Below, one piece after another: positions 56,901 through 61,599 of a stretch of 64,000 bases of DNA (the stretch's first letter is position 1; every line of letters starts with the position of its first letter). A program made the position numbers and the translations under genes. The DNA lies in assembly GCA_016490735.1 (NCBI GenBank), contig JAEMWC010000376.1, forward strand, positions 197,501 through 261,500, in the 5' to 3' direction. This DNA comes from Pachyseris speciosa (Eukaryota > Cnidaria > Anthozoa > Scleractinia > Pachyseridae). Under the pieces are notes generated by a model, which did not search any database, was not told the origin of the DNA, and saw nothing but the letters and a program-made list of their open reading frames with translations.

Positions 56901-59765
56901 AGTGATGTCACAATGTGTTTTACTATATCTTCATCCCCAGTTTTTGTTGGCTTTTTCTACTTTCAGATTTTTGAAATAAAGTTGGAATCCTCTGTGGTAG
57001 AACAACTGAATGTACCTAAGATGATTGATAAGTATCCTTTGACTTGTTTTGTTTTTTTAGAGCCAGCAATGTTGTTACAGGTATAGTATAGTGGGCTTTA
57101 TCTGTTAACACATTCAACCATCAACCAGCAGTAGACACAAAGAAATGACTGCTTATCATTACGTTTTTGTTGGGCATATTAAGGTGGTATTACAGAGTGT
57201 TTGTCTTGTGTGGTCTTATTAAGTACTTCCCTCTGTTCCATATTTCTTTGTAAACAATTTGTTTTGTTCTTCCATGGAAGTTATAAATAAGAGGCATCAT
57301 TTTGTGCCCAGTGCTATAAATTACACTGATAGGGAATTGCATAGTTTTTATTGCTCTTAATTGATACAATATTATTAATTAAGATCTTACACTTACTTAT
57401 CAGTGATGAACATGAAAAGTTGGGTTTTTTATTTATTGAAGTGATTATTAGAAGGCATCCAAAGCTGGAGATTAATCACCCTGTCAACACATAGTTCTTT
57501 GTTAAGCATTAACCAAATCCAGATATTTTGGTGCTTGTATGCAGCCAACTAAACACTCTTCCACAGGTAAGCTTACCACCCATCACTATGTTCTTGAAAC
57601 TAGATGTCTGAATATGCACATGGCAAGTGGCGAGACTAAGAAAAATGCTAAAGCTCTTGGTGTAAAAAACAAAACAAAAGACATTCCATTGTTTTTTTTG
57701 CATAGAAAAACAAGTGTAAGCAGTTGTGAAACTCTGTGTAAAACTATAAATAATTTATAAATGAAGCTTGTCTTTTGTCATAATTATTATGACAAAAAGA
57801 CAAGCTTCATTTAAAAATAAATGTTAGACTTTAATTTGTGTCATCTGTGAACATGACAGGAAGATCACATGGTTGAAAACAGCAAAACGTCATGTCAGAA
57901 GAAATATCTTTCACACTGGGAAATTTCTCTGACAAAATCTCACCTGCTTCCCTTCCCAGTAAAAGTATGCTGTTTTATGTCCTTTTAACTCATGAAGCAA
58001 TAGATGAGTTATAGTGATGGGTGAGAAATAAATTCCCTGGCTTGGTCATGAGTTGATGGGTAATGACGTTTATAGGTTACTGTCATTTAATTGGAATTTA
58101 ATTGTATTTATGTATGCACTGTTCATAAGTTCATAGTCAAAGGAAATAAACAAAGGCTTGTCCATAACTGGACTTGAACTTGAATCATTAGATTGGGGGG
58201 TACATCTTACTTGTGTGCCATTTCGACCATTCTCCTTTATGAGACATGATTATAAGAAGTCATACCTAGTCACTAACAGATCACCCAATCATCAATGAAA
58301 CTATAAAACCACAATTAAGATCATGACAACATCCAAATGAAGAAACATATTTCATCAAAATACTAAAAAACACTATAATGAAAGATATTTAAAAAGGGGA
58401 ACTTTGTTTTTGATAAATATGTCGGGGATAAACTAACAAATAAAAAAGGCCTACTGTCCTTATTTTCAAGAAGGTGTCACTTAAAAATTTATCCTATGAA
58501 GACTTAATCATTGGAAATGTAATGAAAGTGTCAGGCTTGTCATAAGCGCTTTGAGCAATATTTCCTAATGAAGGAATCACAACCATACACACAAGAAAAC
58601 TCATGCTGCACATCACAGCTCCAATGTAAGCTAACTAAAGCTATTCCAGTTCTTTAAATTACATTGTTTTGATTGGAAAATGATGGGACTCATGGATATG
58701 TGACACTAAAATTGTTTTCATTGATACTTTCCTAATCAGGGACTAATATTATTAGACTAATGAAATTAATGAGTGGGCTCACAGGAGCCCTTTGATTCTT
58801 TTAAGTTGCAAGATGGTGGGGTGAGGTTAAAGTGCTTGGTGATTTTTGTTTCAAATGCACAAACTGTGAGGCATCTAGTAGATTTAAGTTTATAGCTTTT
58901 ACCTCAAATAAATATTTTTCAATGCTCTTGCATAAATAATGCATTGGGTAGTTTGTCTTAGTTATCCATGGGTCAAAATTCTGACATTACGTGTGTGTAT
59001 AGTGCCACTGATGAAGAGCTATTCCCCTTAGTCATTTTACCCCTAGAATTCAGGTGCAGCACTGCTGTACTGTCTTGCAGTGTCATCCATTGCTGTACAT
59101 AGCTCTACAGTCCTTTACATGTATTTTTGACTTAACTCTCATTGCCTGAAATTTCTCAAAATTAATGCTTATTTTACCAGAGGCAGTTATAGCACCCCAG
59201 GGTCATGGGTGCAAGGTTACTTTGTCTTTGAAATCTTAGTCTGGTACTGACAAAAGGACTATCCCACTGGAACATTTATAAGTTTGTGGAAGAATTTTAT
59301 GGTCTCTTATATGCAGATTGTGCTGAAATTGATCCTCATTATTTCATTATTGTTCCTCACCAGTAAAATACTGGCTGTATGCCTTGTTGGGTACCTTTGC
59401 GGAAGTGTTTCCAGAGCACATGATTGGCCATTCAGATCGTCTTGTTTCTATTTATGTCAATGTTCTCAAGTCAGAGGTAATGTAGCTCTTTCTTATTTAT
59501 TTTATTAATCTACACATGTTGATTTGAGTTTATTCTGTCTTGAAGAACTTTGCAGTTTTGAGAAAATTCTCTTGTATGGATTGCTGTGATGTCCTTGTTG
59601 TTATCCTTAGCCTTACAAGTGGTTATTGATATTGAAATTACCATTTTGTGCATTTTGTTAACAGATGATGAGTAAGACCAAAAAGCCTGACATGCTGGTG
59701 ATTGGTGGGTTGTTTACGAGGTTTGACATCCTACCTAACAAACTACACACAGTCTATGGAAGAAG
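26356..59765 (+). CDS. PRKDC: DNA-dependent protein kinase catalytic subunit, N-terminal exons
   Basis: Exons, phase-consistent: 26356-26497 (MSDLLRRYLDQLHSLL...), 31352-31428 (LLFHEETGVISFLRKTV), 32223-32315 (IELLKFLTTYVMKLDKKINP), 46930-47004 (EMCVKLFSQDHSN), 56967-57031 (IFEIKLESSVVEQLNVP), an exon from 59240 with an uncertain 3' end (KFVEEFYGLLYADCAEI), 59364-59476 (YWLYALLGTFAEVFPEHMIG) and 59665-59765 (PDMLVIGGLFTRFDIL). Together they follow, in order, the first ~220 residues of animal DNA-PKcs, the HEAT-repeat start of the ~4,100-residue kinase that acts with Ku in non-homologous end joining. The rest of the gene is beyond the window. Introns 3 and 4 are ~14.6 and ~10 kb and full of transposons. 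The join between 59240 and 59364 lacks a strong donor site. Confidence 0.85.
26498..27377. other. PRKDC intron 1, 5' part
   Basis: No exon seen. A ~38 bp stretch at about 27128-27165 (ACTGAAATGGAGTACAATTC and onward) closely matches the centre of the nested palindrome at 18268-18307, so it is a fragment of the same repeat family. Confidence 0.45.
27378..27718. mobile_element. Mutator-like MITE with 9-bp target duplication
   Basis: The element occupies 27387-27709 (323 bp), flanked by identical ACTTTCTCC (27378-27386 and 27710-27718). Its terminal inverted repeats are long (~95 bp), starting TAGCCTCCTTCGTAGACGTC and ending ACGTCTGCGAAGGAGGCTA. A 9-bp duplication with long TIRs is the signature of Mutator-like elements. 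No transposase is present. Confidence 0.8.
27719..28215. other. PRKDC intron 1, nothing recognised
   Basis: No exon or repeat boundary was identified. A short minus-strand open frame near 28071-28328 is created by the adjacent microsatellite. Confidence 0.3.
28216..28287 (+). repeat. (ATGGT)n pentanucleotide microsatellite
   Basis: About 13 units of TATGG with a few variant units (TAAGG, TGTATGG) cover the interval without a break. Confidence 0.9.
28400..28993 (-). pseudogene. Ty3/gypsy integrase fragment
   Basis: Minus-strand reading gives KNFLITVNYFSNFWEID (core start), SHFSRYGCPDQVVNDNGPQF (second catalytic Asp region), HTPRSPGNNKANGKVESAVK (third acidic residue) and VKNLLQKCLAEVE. This is the DDE core of a Ty3/gypsy integrase. 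An in-frame stop lies between the second and third blocks, at about 28749. No LTRs were found, so it is an old fragment. Confidence 0.75.
28994..29240 (+). repeat. ~20 bp minisatellite, about 12 diverged units
   Basis: Units follow TTTTAGCGACAGCGAATGNN with alternations GTTTTAGCGATAGCGAATGG, CATATTAGCGACAGCAAATG and others. The array ends exactly in the palindrome at 29238-29280. Confidence 0.8.
29238..29280. repeat. 43 bp perfect palindrome of two tRNA 5' parts
   Basis: AATGCTCTAACCAACTGAGC(T) is followed by one A and then its exact reverse complement: 21 + 1 + 21 bp. Each arm is the D-arm region of the tRNA-like repeat that continues at 29260. Confidence 0.9.
29260..29400 (+). repeat. tRNA-like repeat unit with CTGAATTTTTTTCAG tail
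   Basis: GCTCAGTTGGTTAGAGC and GGGTTCAAACCCC give good A and B boxes. The tail CTGAATTTTTTTCAGG and TGCATAAATTGCG-type sequence match the units at 49.6-50.3 kb. The acceptor 5' strand is replaced by the palindrome, so it is not a working tRNA. Confidence 0.65.
29484..30962. mobile_element. Non-autonomous DNA transposon, hAT-like, ~1.48 kb
   Basis: The left end CAGGGCTTGAAACTGCGACC and right end TTTCGAGCCCGG are imperfect inverted repeats, with inverted GTCGCC words just inside both ends (about 29510-29565 and 30920-30945). An imperfect GCAGC duplication borders it. The interior has a direct repeat of ~170 bp (about 30060-30230 and 30360-30540, sharing TTAATGAGCAAAAA and CTCTGCACGTGC). No transposase frame is present. 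Confidence 0.55.
30963..32222. other. PRKDC introns 1-2 around exon 2
   Basis: Apart from the exon at 31352-31428, no gene or repeat boundary was identified here. Confidence 0.35.
32746..32855. repeat. 110 bp hairpin MITE
   Basis: TTTGGTTTATCAAAC at the left pairs with GTTTGATAAACCAAA-type sequence at the right, and GTTGATAATGTAAATTGACC with GGTCAATTTACATTATCAAC. A related single arm lies at about 10055-10100 (CAATTTACATTATCAACTTC, GTTGATAAACCAG). Confidence 0.7.
32961..33180 (-). repeat. Probable 3' end of a LINE or SINE
   Basis: On minus the sequence ends ...GGCGCTATAGAAATAAAAATTATTATTATTATG, that is, a short stem (TAGGCGC / GCGCCTA) followed by an (ATT)n tail, a common layout for CR1/L2-type 3' ends. 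No coding part is attached. Confidence 0.4.
33265..36830 (-). mobile_element. Full-length non-LTR retrotransposon (LINE)
   Basis: The element ends (minus) ACAATAAAGATG followed by a (TTG)n tail at 33265-33288. It contains one intact coding frame (33697-36762). A second (TTG)n run at 33525-33552 is in the 3' UTR. The 5' limit near 36830 is approximate. It lies antisense in PRKDC intron 3. Confidence 0.8.
33697..36762 (-). CDS. LINE endonuclease/reverse transcriptase, intact, 1021 aa
   Basis: One uninterrupted frame. The APE-type endonuclease domain occupies about residues 65-300: FSVLHCNIRSL, IGISETKF, CGVIYRHPNG, VILGDFNID and DLSDHLPNFL, the last being the catalytic SDH motif. Reverse transcriptase follows at about residues 510-780: LANVIPIHKK, NYRPISLLS, CGIFLDFSKAFDTVNH, GIPQGSVLGPLLF and FADDANLF (near 34517). 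The C-terminal thumb/connection ends FKKVLKNKFLNDY. It performs target-primed reverse transcription. CR1/L2/Rex-type by motif order; the clade is not certain. All catalytic motifs seen are present, so it could be a recently active copy. Confidence 0.93.
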   Translation of the reverse strand: MLDVNMMNRFTNLDNLPRLNISSPATNVPHLTDFDVDYNMPSDMNFRYYSTHDFHSDRTVNECSSEPKSFSVLHCNIRSLAANYDNLLHMLSDLNCSFKLIGISETKFQMHKEILSNINIPGYDFVSQPSLCGAGGVGFYVLNSLKYSIRSDLTCTHTDYEALWLEIQCKGQPNLVCGVIYRHPNGNLENFMNYANTSVDKIHRENKLCVILGDFNIDLLKYQTHSSTDDFINMLGSFFFQPQILQPTRITDHSNSLIDNIFFNSVEHYTISGNIIYDLSDHLPNFLIFDKYSSLPANVKLYKRDYSKFEPEKLSKDICDIDWVSVFTSTNVNDPSCMFDIFYLKLSEFIDWHVPMKQLSRREVKYQSKPWITTGLRKSIHLKNNFHKKFLKTQSVYYLQKFKYYRNKINHLVKLSKRQYYHNYFLRNANDSKYIWNGIKQIINFKSKSSLKISNITLDDSEITDQLKIAEAFNKYFSNIGSELGHTIPSVNKSPMNYLNNPVLKSFFIFPTTCSEIETEISKLQNGKATGPYSIPTNILKIIKAVISKPLEIIFNLSFQTGIVPNSFKLANVIPIHKKDSQTCLSNYRPISLLSIFNRLLEKLMSNRLLNFLERERVLYNKQFGFRAKHSTDQAVLSIIDQVQKAIDGKDFSCGIFLDFSKAFDTVNHKILLDKLQYYGIRGVALTWFKSYLADRRQVVIINNVSSDPLPISCGIPQGSVLGPLLFLLYINDFYLCSDLFDFHLFADDANLFCKHKNILSLHSNINSELNNIHIWLCANKLSLNVDKSNFVIFYPPQRKITFDFQLSISNRPLNRAYYIKYLGILIDANLNWKNQVDYIAKKVRKSVGILSKLRYYLDISSLANLYYALIYPFLIYGIIAWGNTYPTTLQSIVVLQKKALRIITFSKFDEHSSPIFKQLKIVKFSDLVKYCVAIFMYKFHNHQLPSVFNDLFIPVDKIHSHNTRLACRKTYYLPKTRTNYGIFNIRFQGPKIWNLIEENVKALSMSQFKKVLKNKFLNDY
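36831..37521. other. PRKDC intron 3, nothing recognised
   Basis: AT-rich sequence with a C-rich tract at about 37100-37120 and G-rich TTAGGGGGGATGGGGG at 37170-37187, which are roughly complementary and could mark a decayed MITE. No gene seen. Confidence 0.3.
37522..37849. repeat. 328 bp foldback, copy 1
   Basis: It begins TGAAGGCCTCGGAGCATAAC and ends GTTATGCTCCGAGGCCTTCA plus ATT. The arms are ~100 bp with a central segment around CATTACATC / CTTCCATGGG. It appears identical to the copy at 40273-40600. Open frames inside both are by-products of the palindrome. Confidence 0.85.
37850..39861. other. Interval between the twin foldbacks
   Basis: No gene recognised. It contains a tRNA-like B-box segment (38938-39002), loosely repeated ~60-70 bp phrases with GCGCTGTTTTC and AACCAAGGC (39600-40060), and then telomere-like repeats. 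Confidence 0.4.
38938..39002 (-). repeat. tRNA-like segment
   Basis: Minus GGTTCGAATCCCGTACAAGC is a good B-box and 3' arm, and GAGGTTGTGG precedes it. The 5' half does not form a convincing D-arm. Possibly a tRNA-derived repeat. Confidence 0.35.
39866..39938 (+). repeat. Interstitial telomere-like repeat
   Basis: CACTAACCCTAACC, CCCTAACCCTATCCCTAACC and CCCTAGCCCTAGCC are degenerate CCCTAA units, the animal telomere repeat. About 11 units are recognisable. Confidence 0.75.
40273..40600. repeat. 328 bp foldback, copy 2
   Basis: Same sequence and orientation as 37522-37849, offset by 2,751 bp, with no difference found by eye. Its flanks differ from those of copy 1. It ends 99 bp before the Rep-like frame. 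Confidence 0.85.
40700..42130 (+). pseudogene. Rep-like protein: HUH endonuclease plus SF3 helicase, one in-frame stop
   Basis: Two blocks in the same frame, 40700-41143 (147 codons) and 41153-42130, separated only by TGA at 41141-41143. The first has VYLITYSQADLSIF (motif I-like), HYHMVIKL with the HUH pair at residues 69-71, and LYTTKEDEDF at 111-120 with the Tyr/Lys expected of motif III. The second has Walker A GPANTGKT (its residues 180-187), Walker B VIFLND (218-223) and motif C PIFCT (265-269), the superfamily 3 helicase set. This is the layout of rolling-circle Rep proteins of small DNA viruses and related transposons. It may be an endogenised viral gene or a Rep-bearing mobile element. 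It sits in PRKDC intron 3. No ends of a mobile unit are certain. Another ATG at 40681 opens a different frame. Confidence 0.75.
42131..42972. other. Between Rep-like gene and Tc1-like transposase
   Basis: AT-rich with an A-rich tract at 42380-42507 and a CGCGCTACGCGCGATCGCG word at 42569-42588. Repeated AAATCGTA-type words occur at 42840-42905. Possibly flanks of the transposons; no gene seen. Confidence 0.35.
42973..44052 (-). pseudogene. Tc1/mariner-like transposase, broken
   Basis: From ATG 44052 (MPGRKRIPEETKATIRVL) the product has the N-terminal paired helix-turn-helix (LTLEEIALRCRISKTSVQ). It continues through RQ/HLLNRNG-type sequence and the catalytic core (SLAFYLDGVSFVYKTN with the first Asp, LQDSDPSQN with the second) to PPRSPDLNPIENVFHIV, carrying the final Glu. 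A stop at about 43849-43851 and another break near 43240-43300 divide it into three frames. The reaction would be cut-and-paste transposition at TA sites. It directly abuts the truncated LINE at 44177, so it may have inserted into it. TIRs were not identified. Confidence 0.82.
44177..46419 (-). pseudogene. LINE endonuclease/RT, frameshifted and 3' truncated
   Basis: The frame 46419-44713 (568 codons) has a proline/serine-rich start, then APE endonuclease motifs (MEINCNSILS, IIFGCESKL, VVVSGDFNVGDKNW, SGMSDHDVVIF) and the linker before RT. A frameshift at about 44713 leads to 44716-44177 with MITPVYKKG, NYRPISLT, GVPQGSVLGPTLF and LFADDTQ. The reading ends right after the FADD motif, where sequence of the Tc1-like element begins. 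The family differs from the intact LINE at 33.7-36.8 kb. Confidence 0.88.
46420..48642. other. PRKDC introns 3-4 around exon 4
   Basis: Only the exon at 46930-47004 is coding. The sequence at 47119-47230 is richer in G+C and may be a decayed repeat, but no boundary is visible. Otherwise nothing recognised. Confidence 0.35.
48643..49230 (+). repeat. Tandem duplication of ~300 bp ending in a tRNA-like head
   Basis: Copy 1 (about 48643-48950) and copy 2 (about 48951-49230) share GAAGCACATCCGATATGCAA, AAACTTCCATAAA and the tRNA-like CAGGGATGGC-TAGTGG-GAGAGCA ending. They differ by ~12% plus small indels, by eye. Confidence 0.75.
49173..49430 (+). mobile_element. tRNA-headed SINE
   Basis: The head GATGGCATAGTGGGGAGAGC (A-box region) and GTTTGATTCCCGGACTC (B-box) is followed by a body with GTTGAGTTTGTTGTTGGTTC and CTCCGGTTTTCCCCTCTCCT. 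The head is shared with the duplicated block before it. The 3' end near 49430 is approximate. Confidence 0.6.
49665..49737 (-). tRNA. tRNA-like sequence, array unit 1
   Basis: A 73-nt cloverleaf-like sequence on minus with acceptor pair GGCTTCA/TGAAGTC, D-arm GCTC/GAGC and T-arm GGGTTCAAACCCC-type. The middle (TCGCACCGGTAATCGCGA) cannot form a standard 5-bp stem with a 7-nt loop and U33, so the anticodon is uncertain (GGT if centred) and function is doubtful. Confidence 0.45.
49915..49987 (-). tRNA. tRNA-like sequence, array unit 2
   Basis: Exactly 250 bp from the first copy. It has a canonical GGTTCGAAC T-loop where unit 1 has GGTTTGAAC (as read on plus), which is one of the few differences. 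Confidence 0.45.
50119..50191 (+). tRNA. tRNA-like sequence, inverted unit
   Basis: Same 73-nt sequence as unit 2 but on plus. The T-arm and tail are repeated immediately downstream (to about 50275). Confidence 0.45.
50335..50733. other. PRKDC intron 4, nothing recognised
   Basis: The sequence at 50335-50400 continues that at 49500-49532 when the tRNA-like array is removed. No gene seen. Confidence 0.35.
50734..50874. repeat. 141 bp foldback
   Basis: CACTTAATGTATGATCCC pairs with GGGACCATACATTAAGTG, and TTAGTTTTGTTATCCC with an AAAACAAAACTAA block on the other side. The centre is near 50805 (CCCTCGACTACGTCTCGGG). Confidence 0.75.
50879..50908 (+). repeat. (TTGA)n microsatellite
   Basis: Seven to eight perfect tetranucleotide units directly follow the foldback. 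Confidence 0.85.
50909..51943. other. PRKDC intron 4, nothing recognised
   Basis: No exon, RNA gene or repeat boundary found. Confidence 0.3.
51944..52587. mobile_element. Foldback transposon with minisatellite arms, 8-bp duplication
   Basis: AGAACACA flanks both ends (51944-51951 and 52580-52587). Inside, the termini GGTAGTATCGAAAGCAAAGC and GCTTCGTTTTCGACACTACC are inverted repeats. The left arm repeats AGCACTTAGGTCGAAAACAA-like units (about 51960-52095). The right arm repeats the reverse complement (about 52405-52570). The middle 300 bp is unique. The 8-bp duplication suggests hAT-type mobilisation. Confidence 0.82.
52588..52829. other. Short unassigned spacer
   Basis: Nothing recognised between the foldback and the DIRS-like element. 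Confidence 0.3.
53089..54018 (-). pseudogene. DIRS-like tyrosine recombinase in two frames
   Basis: 54018-53749 is the N-terminal core-binding part (PSTIAKYKSGWLRWREWAS). 53706-53089 is the catalytic part: GFFRIDEI with the first Arg, THSMKSGAASNPAYRRIPGD (H-x-x-K/R box), LHAGWRCPS, and NRYIKH with the nucleophile Tyr. The frame break falls near 53710-53750. The second-box Arg is Lys here (HSMK), which may reduce activity. Confidence 0.8.
54690..56488 (-). pseudogene. DIRS-like reverse transcriptase and RNase H, several breaks
   Basis: RT fingers are visible as FLPNNRSAFQHSEFV and KKLRLVIDLRHVNNF, the palm as PFGLSSACFCFTKLL and FVYLDDGFGS (catalytic YLDD). RNase H has VIFSDASDFGFGGFSA, then FHELKAIYYVL and VKVFTNSQCAARIV. 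Beyond it, DDWSVNP, FNSKFASPG and WLCPPVCLI appear in another frame. At least four frame changes or stops interrupt it (for example near 56210, 55970, 55579 and 55050). Confidence 0.82.
56561..57759. other. PRKDC introns 4-5 around exon 5
   Basis: Only the exon at 56967-57031 is coding. No repeat boundary was found. Confidence 0.35.
57760..57811. repeat. 52 bp near-perfect hairpin
   Basis: AATGAAGCTTGTCTTTTGTC and GACAAAAAGACAAGCTTCATT pair over 25 bp with a single T insertion and almost no loop. Confidence 0.85.
57812..59239. other. PRKDC intron 5, nothing recognised
   Basis: AT-rich intron sequence without a visible exon or repeat boundary. Confidence 0.35.
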
Positions 59766-60129
59766 GTTGGTTGTGGTTCTTAGCAGAGAAGTTAACTTGT
59801 AATAAGACAGGGAAAAAATAGCTCACAGCTTACAGGGTCCTCAAGTGAGAAAGGTGGTGCTATCTTCTGTTTATTCACAAGTGACAACAGAGCAAAATAC
59901 TGAAAAAACAGAGCATCTTCGACTGCATATTTATTACTATCTACTAACAACAACAACAACAACAGACGGTGTACTTGGTCTCCTCCTACTACACATGCTC
60001 CTACTACACATGTAATCCAAGTGTACTCGCATGACACTTTCCCCACACTAAAAATGTTGTCCAACCCAGACAACAATGTAATGTCAGTCAAAGCCAACTT
60101 TTAGAATGTTCAAGATGCACTATCTATAA

Positions 60130-61569
60130 CATAATAACTGAAATATTATGAAAGGTGTTTGTCATCGTGGTTTCAAATGATAGCTGAGTTAATCTTTTGT
60201 CTCACGATTGAGTCACAAAGATGTGGATTGCAACGTTTCAACCGCTATACTGCTGGTCTTCATCAGGTGATGGTGTCGACTGGCTGTGTGTGAGCATAAG
60301 AAGCACCGTGGCTGGTCGTGATTGGTGCGTTTCGATCCTCGCTTAGGCTGTTGTTGATTGGAGGATTTTGATCCTTTTCGTTTAGACTAGAAATTGTTCC
60401 CTCAGCGGTCTGCTTTGGTACTGATCGGCTGTTGTGTTGTTTGATCGTGGGCATCCACGTTTCAGGAATTTCAATTCCACTGTCCCTGTTAATGTTGTTA
60501 GGGTGAAGTCTTATGTGAATAGCCTCTTTAACCCTACGGGTGTAGCAATGTGGGTCTCGGTCAATAAATTTAACTTCGTCCCAGAGCGGATAATGTCCGG
60601 TCGCGTTGCTATGTTCTGAAACAGCGGAGGATTGGGTTTGAGCAAGCCGTATGTCTCTATCGTGTTCCTTAATCCGTTCATGCATAGATCTTCCCGTCTC
60701 TCCAATATAAACCTTACCACATTCGCAGGGAATCTTGTAGACTACTCCATCTTGTTTTACTGGATTGACAATGTCCTTAGGTCGCACTAGGTGTGATCTA
60801 AGAGTTGTGTCAGATCTGAAAACAGTCCGTATGCTTTGTTGTTGTAGGCAACGGCAAAGAGCCTCTGATGTGCCTTTGATGTATGGCAGAACCACAGTAG
60901 ATTTAATTTCGGGTTCAGGTTCTTTAGTGGTTGTTCATCCCTTGGTTTTCGTGAGATTTTTTACAAACGAAAATGGATAACCATTGGAAACAAGGACCGA
61001 TGAGAGGTGTTTCTTTTCATGAGAGATAACTGATGGTTTTGTTATGAGGTGTTTAGATCAATCGTACAGGCACTTGACAATACCGTGTTTTACAGATTGT
61101 GGGTGGTGTGAATCATACGCTAGGTACTGGTCAGTGTGTGTAGGCTTTCTGTAAACACTGGTAGAGAGGTATCCATTCGAATCCTTGATGATCAGTGTAT
61201 CAAGGAAGGGAATTCACAGACTTCACCCTAACAACATTAACAGGGACAGTGGAATTGAAATTCCTGAAGCGTGGATGCCCACGATCAAACAACACAACAG
61301 CCAATCAGTACCAAAGGGGACCGCTGAGGGAACAATTTCTAGTCTGAATGACAAGGATTGAAATCCTCCAATCAACAACAGCCTAAACGAGGATCAAAAG
61401 GCACCAATCACGACCAGCCATGGTACTTCTTATGCTCACACACAGCACACAGCCAATTGACACCATCGGCTGATGAAGACCAGCAGTATAGCGGTTGAAA
61501 CGTTGCGATCCACATCTTTGTGACTCAATCGTGAGACAAAAGATTAACTCAGCTATCATAATAACTGAA
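60130..61569. mobile_element. Penelope-like element in inverted arrangement
   Basis: A longer minus copy (about 60160-61212) meets a partial plus copy (about 61213-61556) head to head. The plus copy repeats the 3' coding and UTR sequence of the minus copy (AACAACATTAACAGGGACAG; GATGAAGACCAGCAGTATAG). CATAATAACTGAA lies at 60130-60142 and 61557-61569, a possible 13-bp duplication. The outer ends are ...AGCTGAGTTAATCTTTTGTC and its inverse. Inverted partial copies of this kind are known for Penelope-like elements. Confidence 0.75.
60263..61212 (-). pseudogene. Penelope-like RT C-terminus and GIY-YIG endonuclease
   Basis: The open part 60895-60263 (210 codons) encodes the endonuclease: VVYKIPCECGKVYIGETGRS (GIY-YIG core variant), MHERIKEHDRDIRLA, SAVSEHSNATGH and the RVKEAIHIRL block with the catalytic Glu. 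Upstream, to 61212, degenerate RT C-terminal sequence is visible (HTDQYLAYDSHHPQSVKHG, then KKHLSSVLVSNGYP) with stops at 60900-60960 and near 61055. The endonuclease domain itself looks intact. Confidence 0.82.
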
Positions 61570-61599
61570 GTTCTTGGGGGTCTTCTGAGTCTGCTGGAC

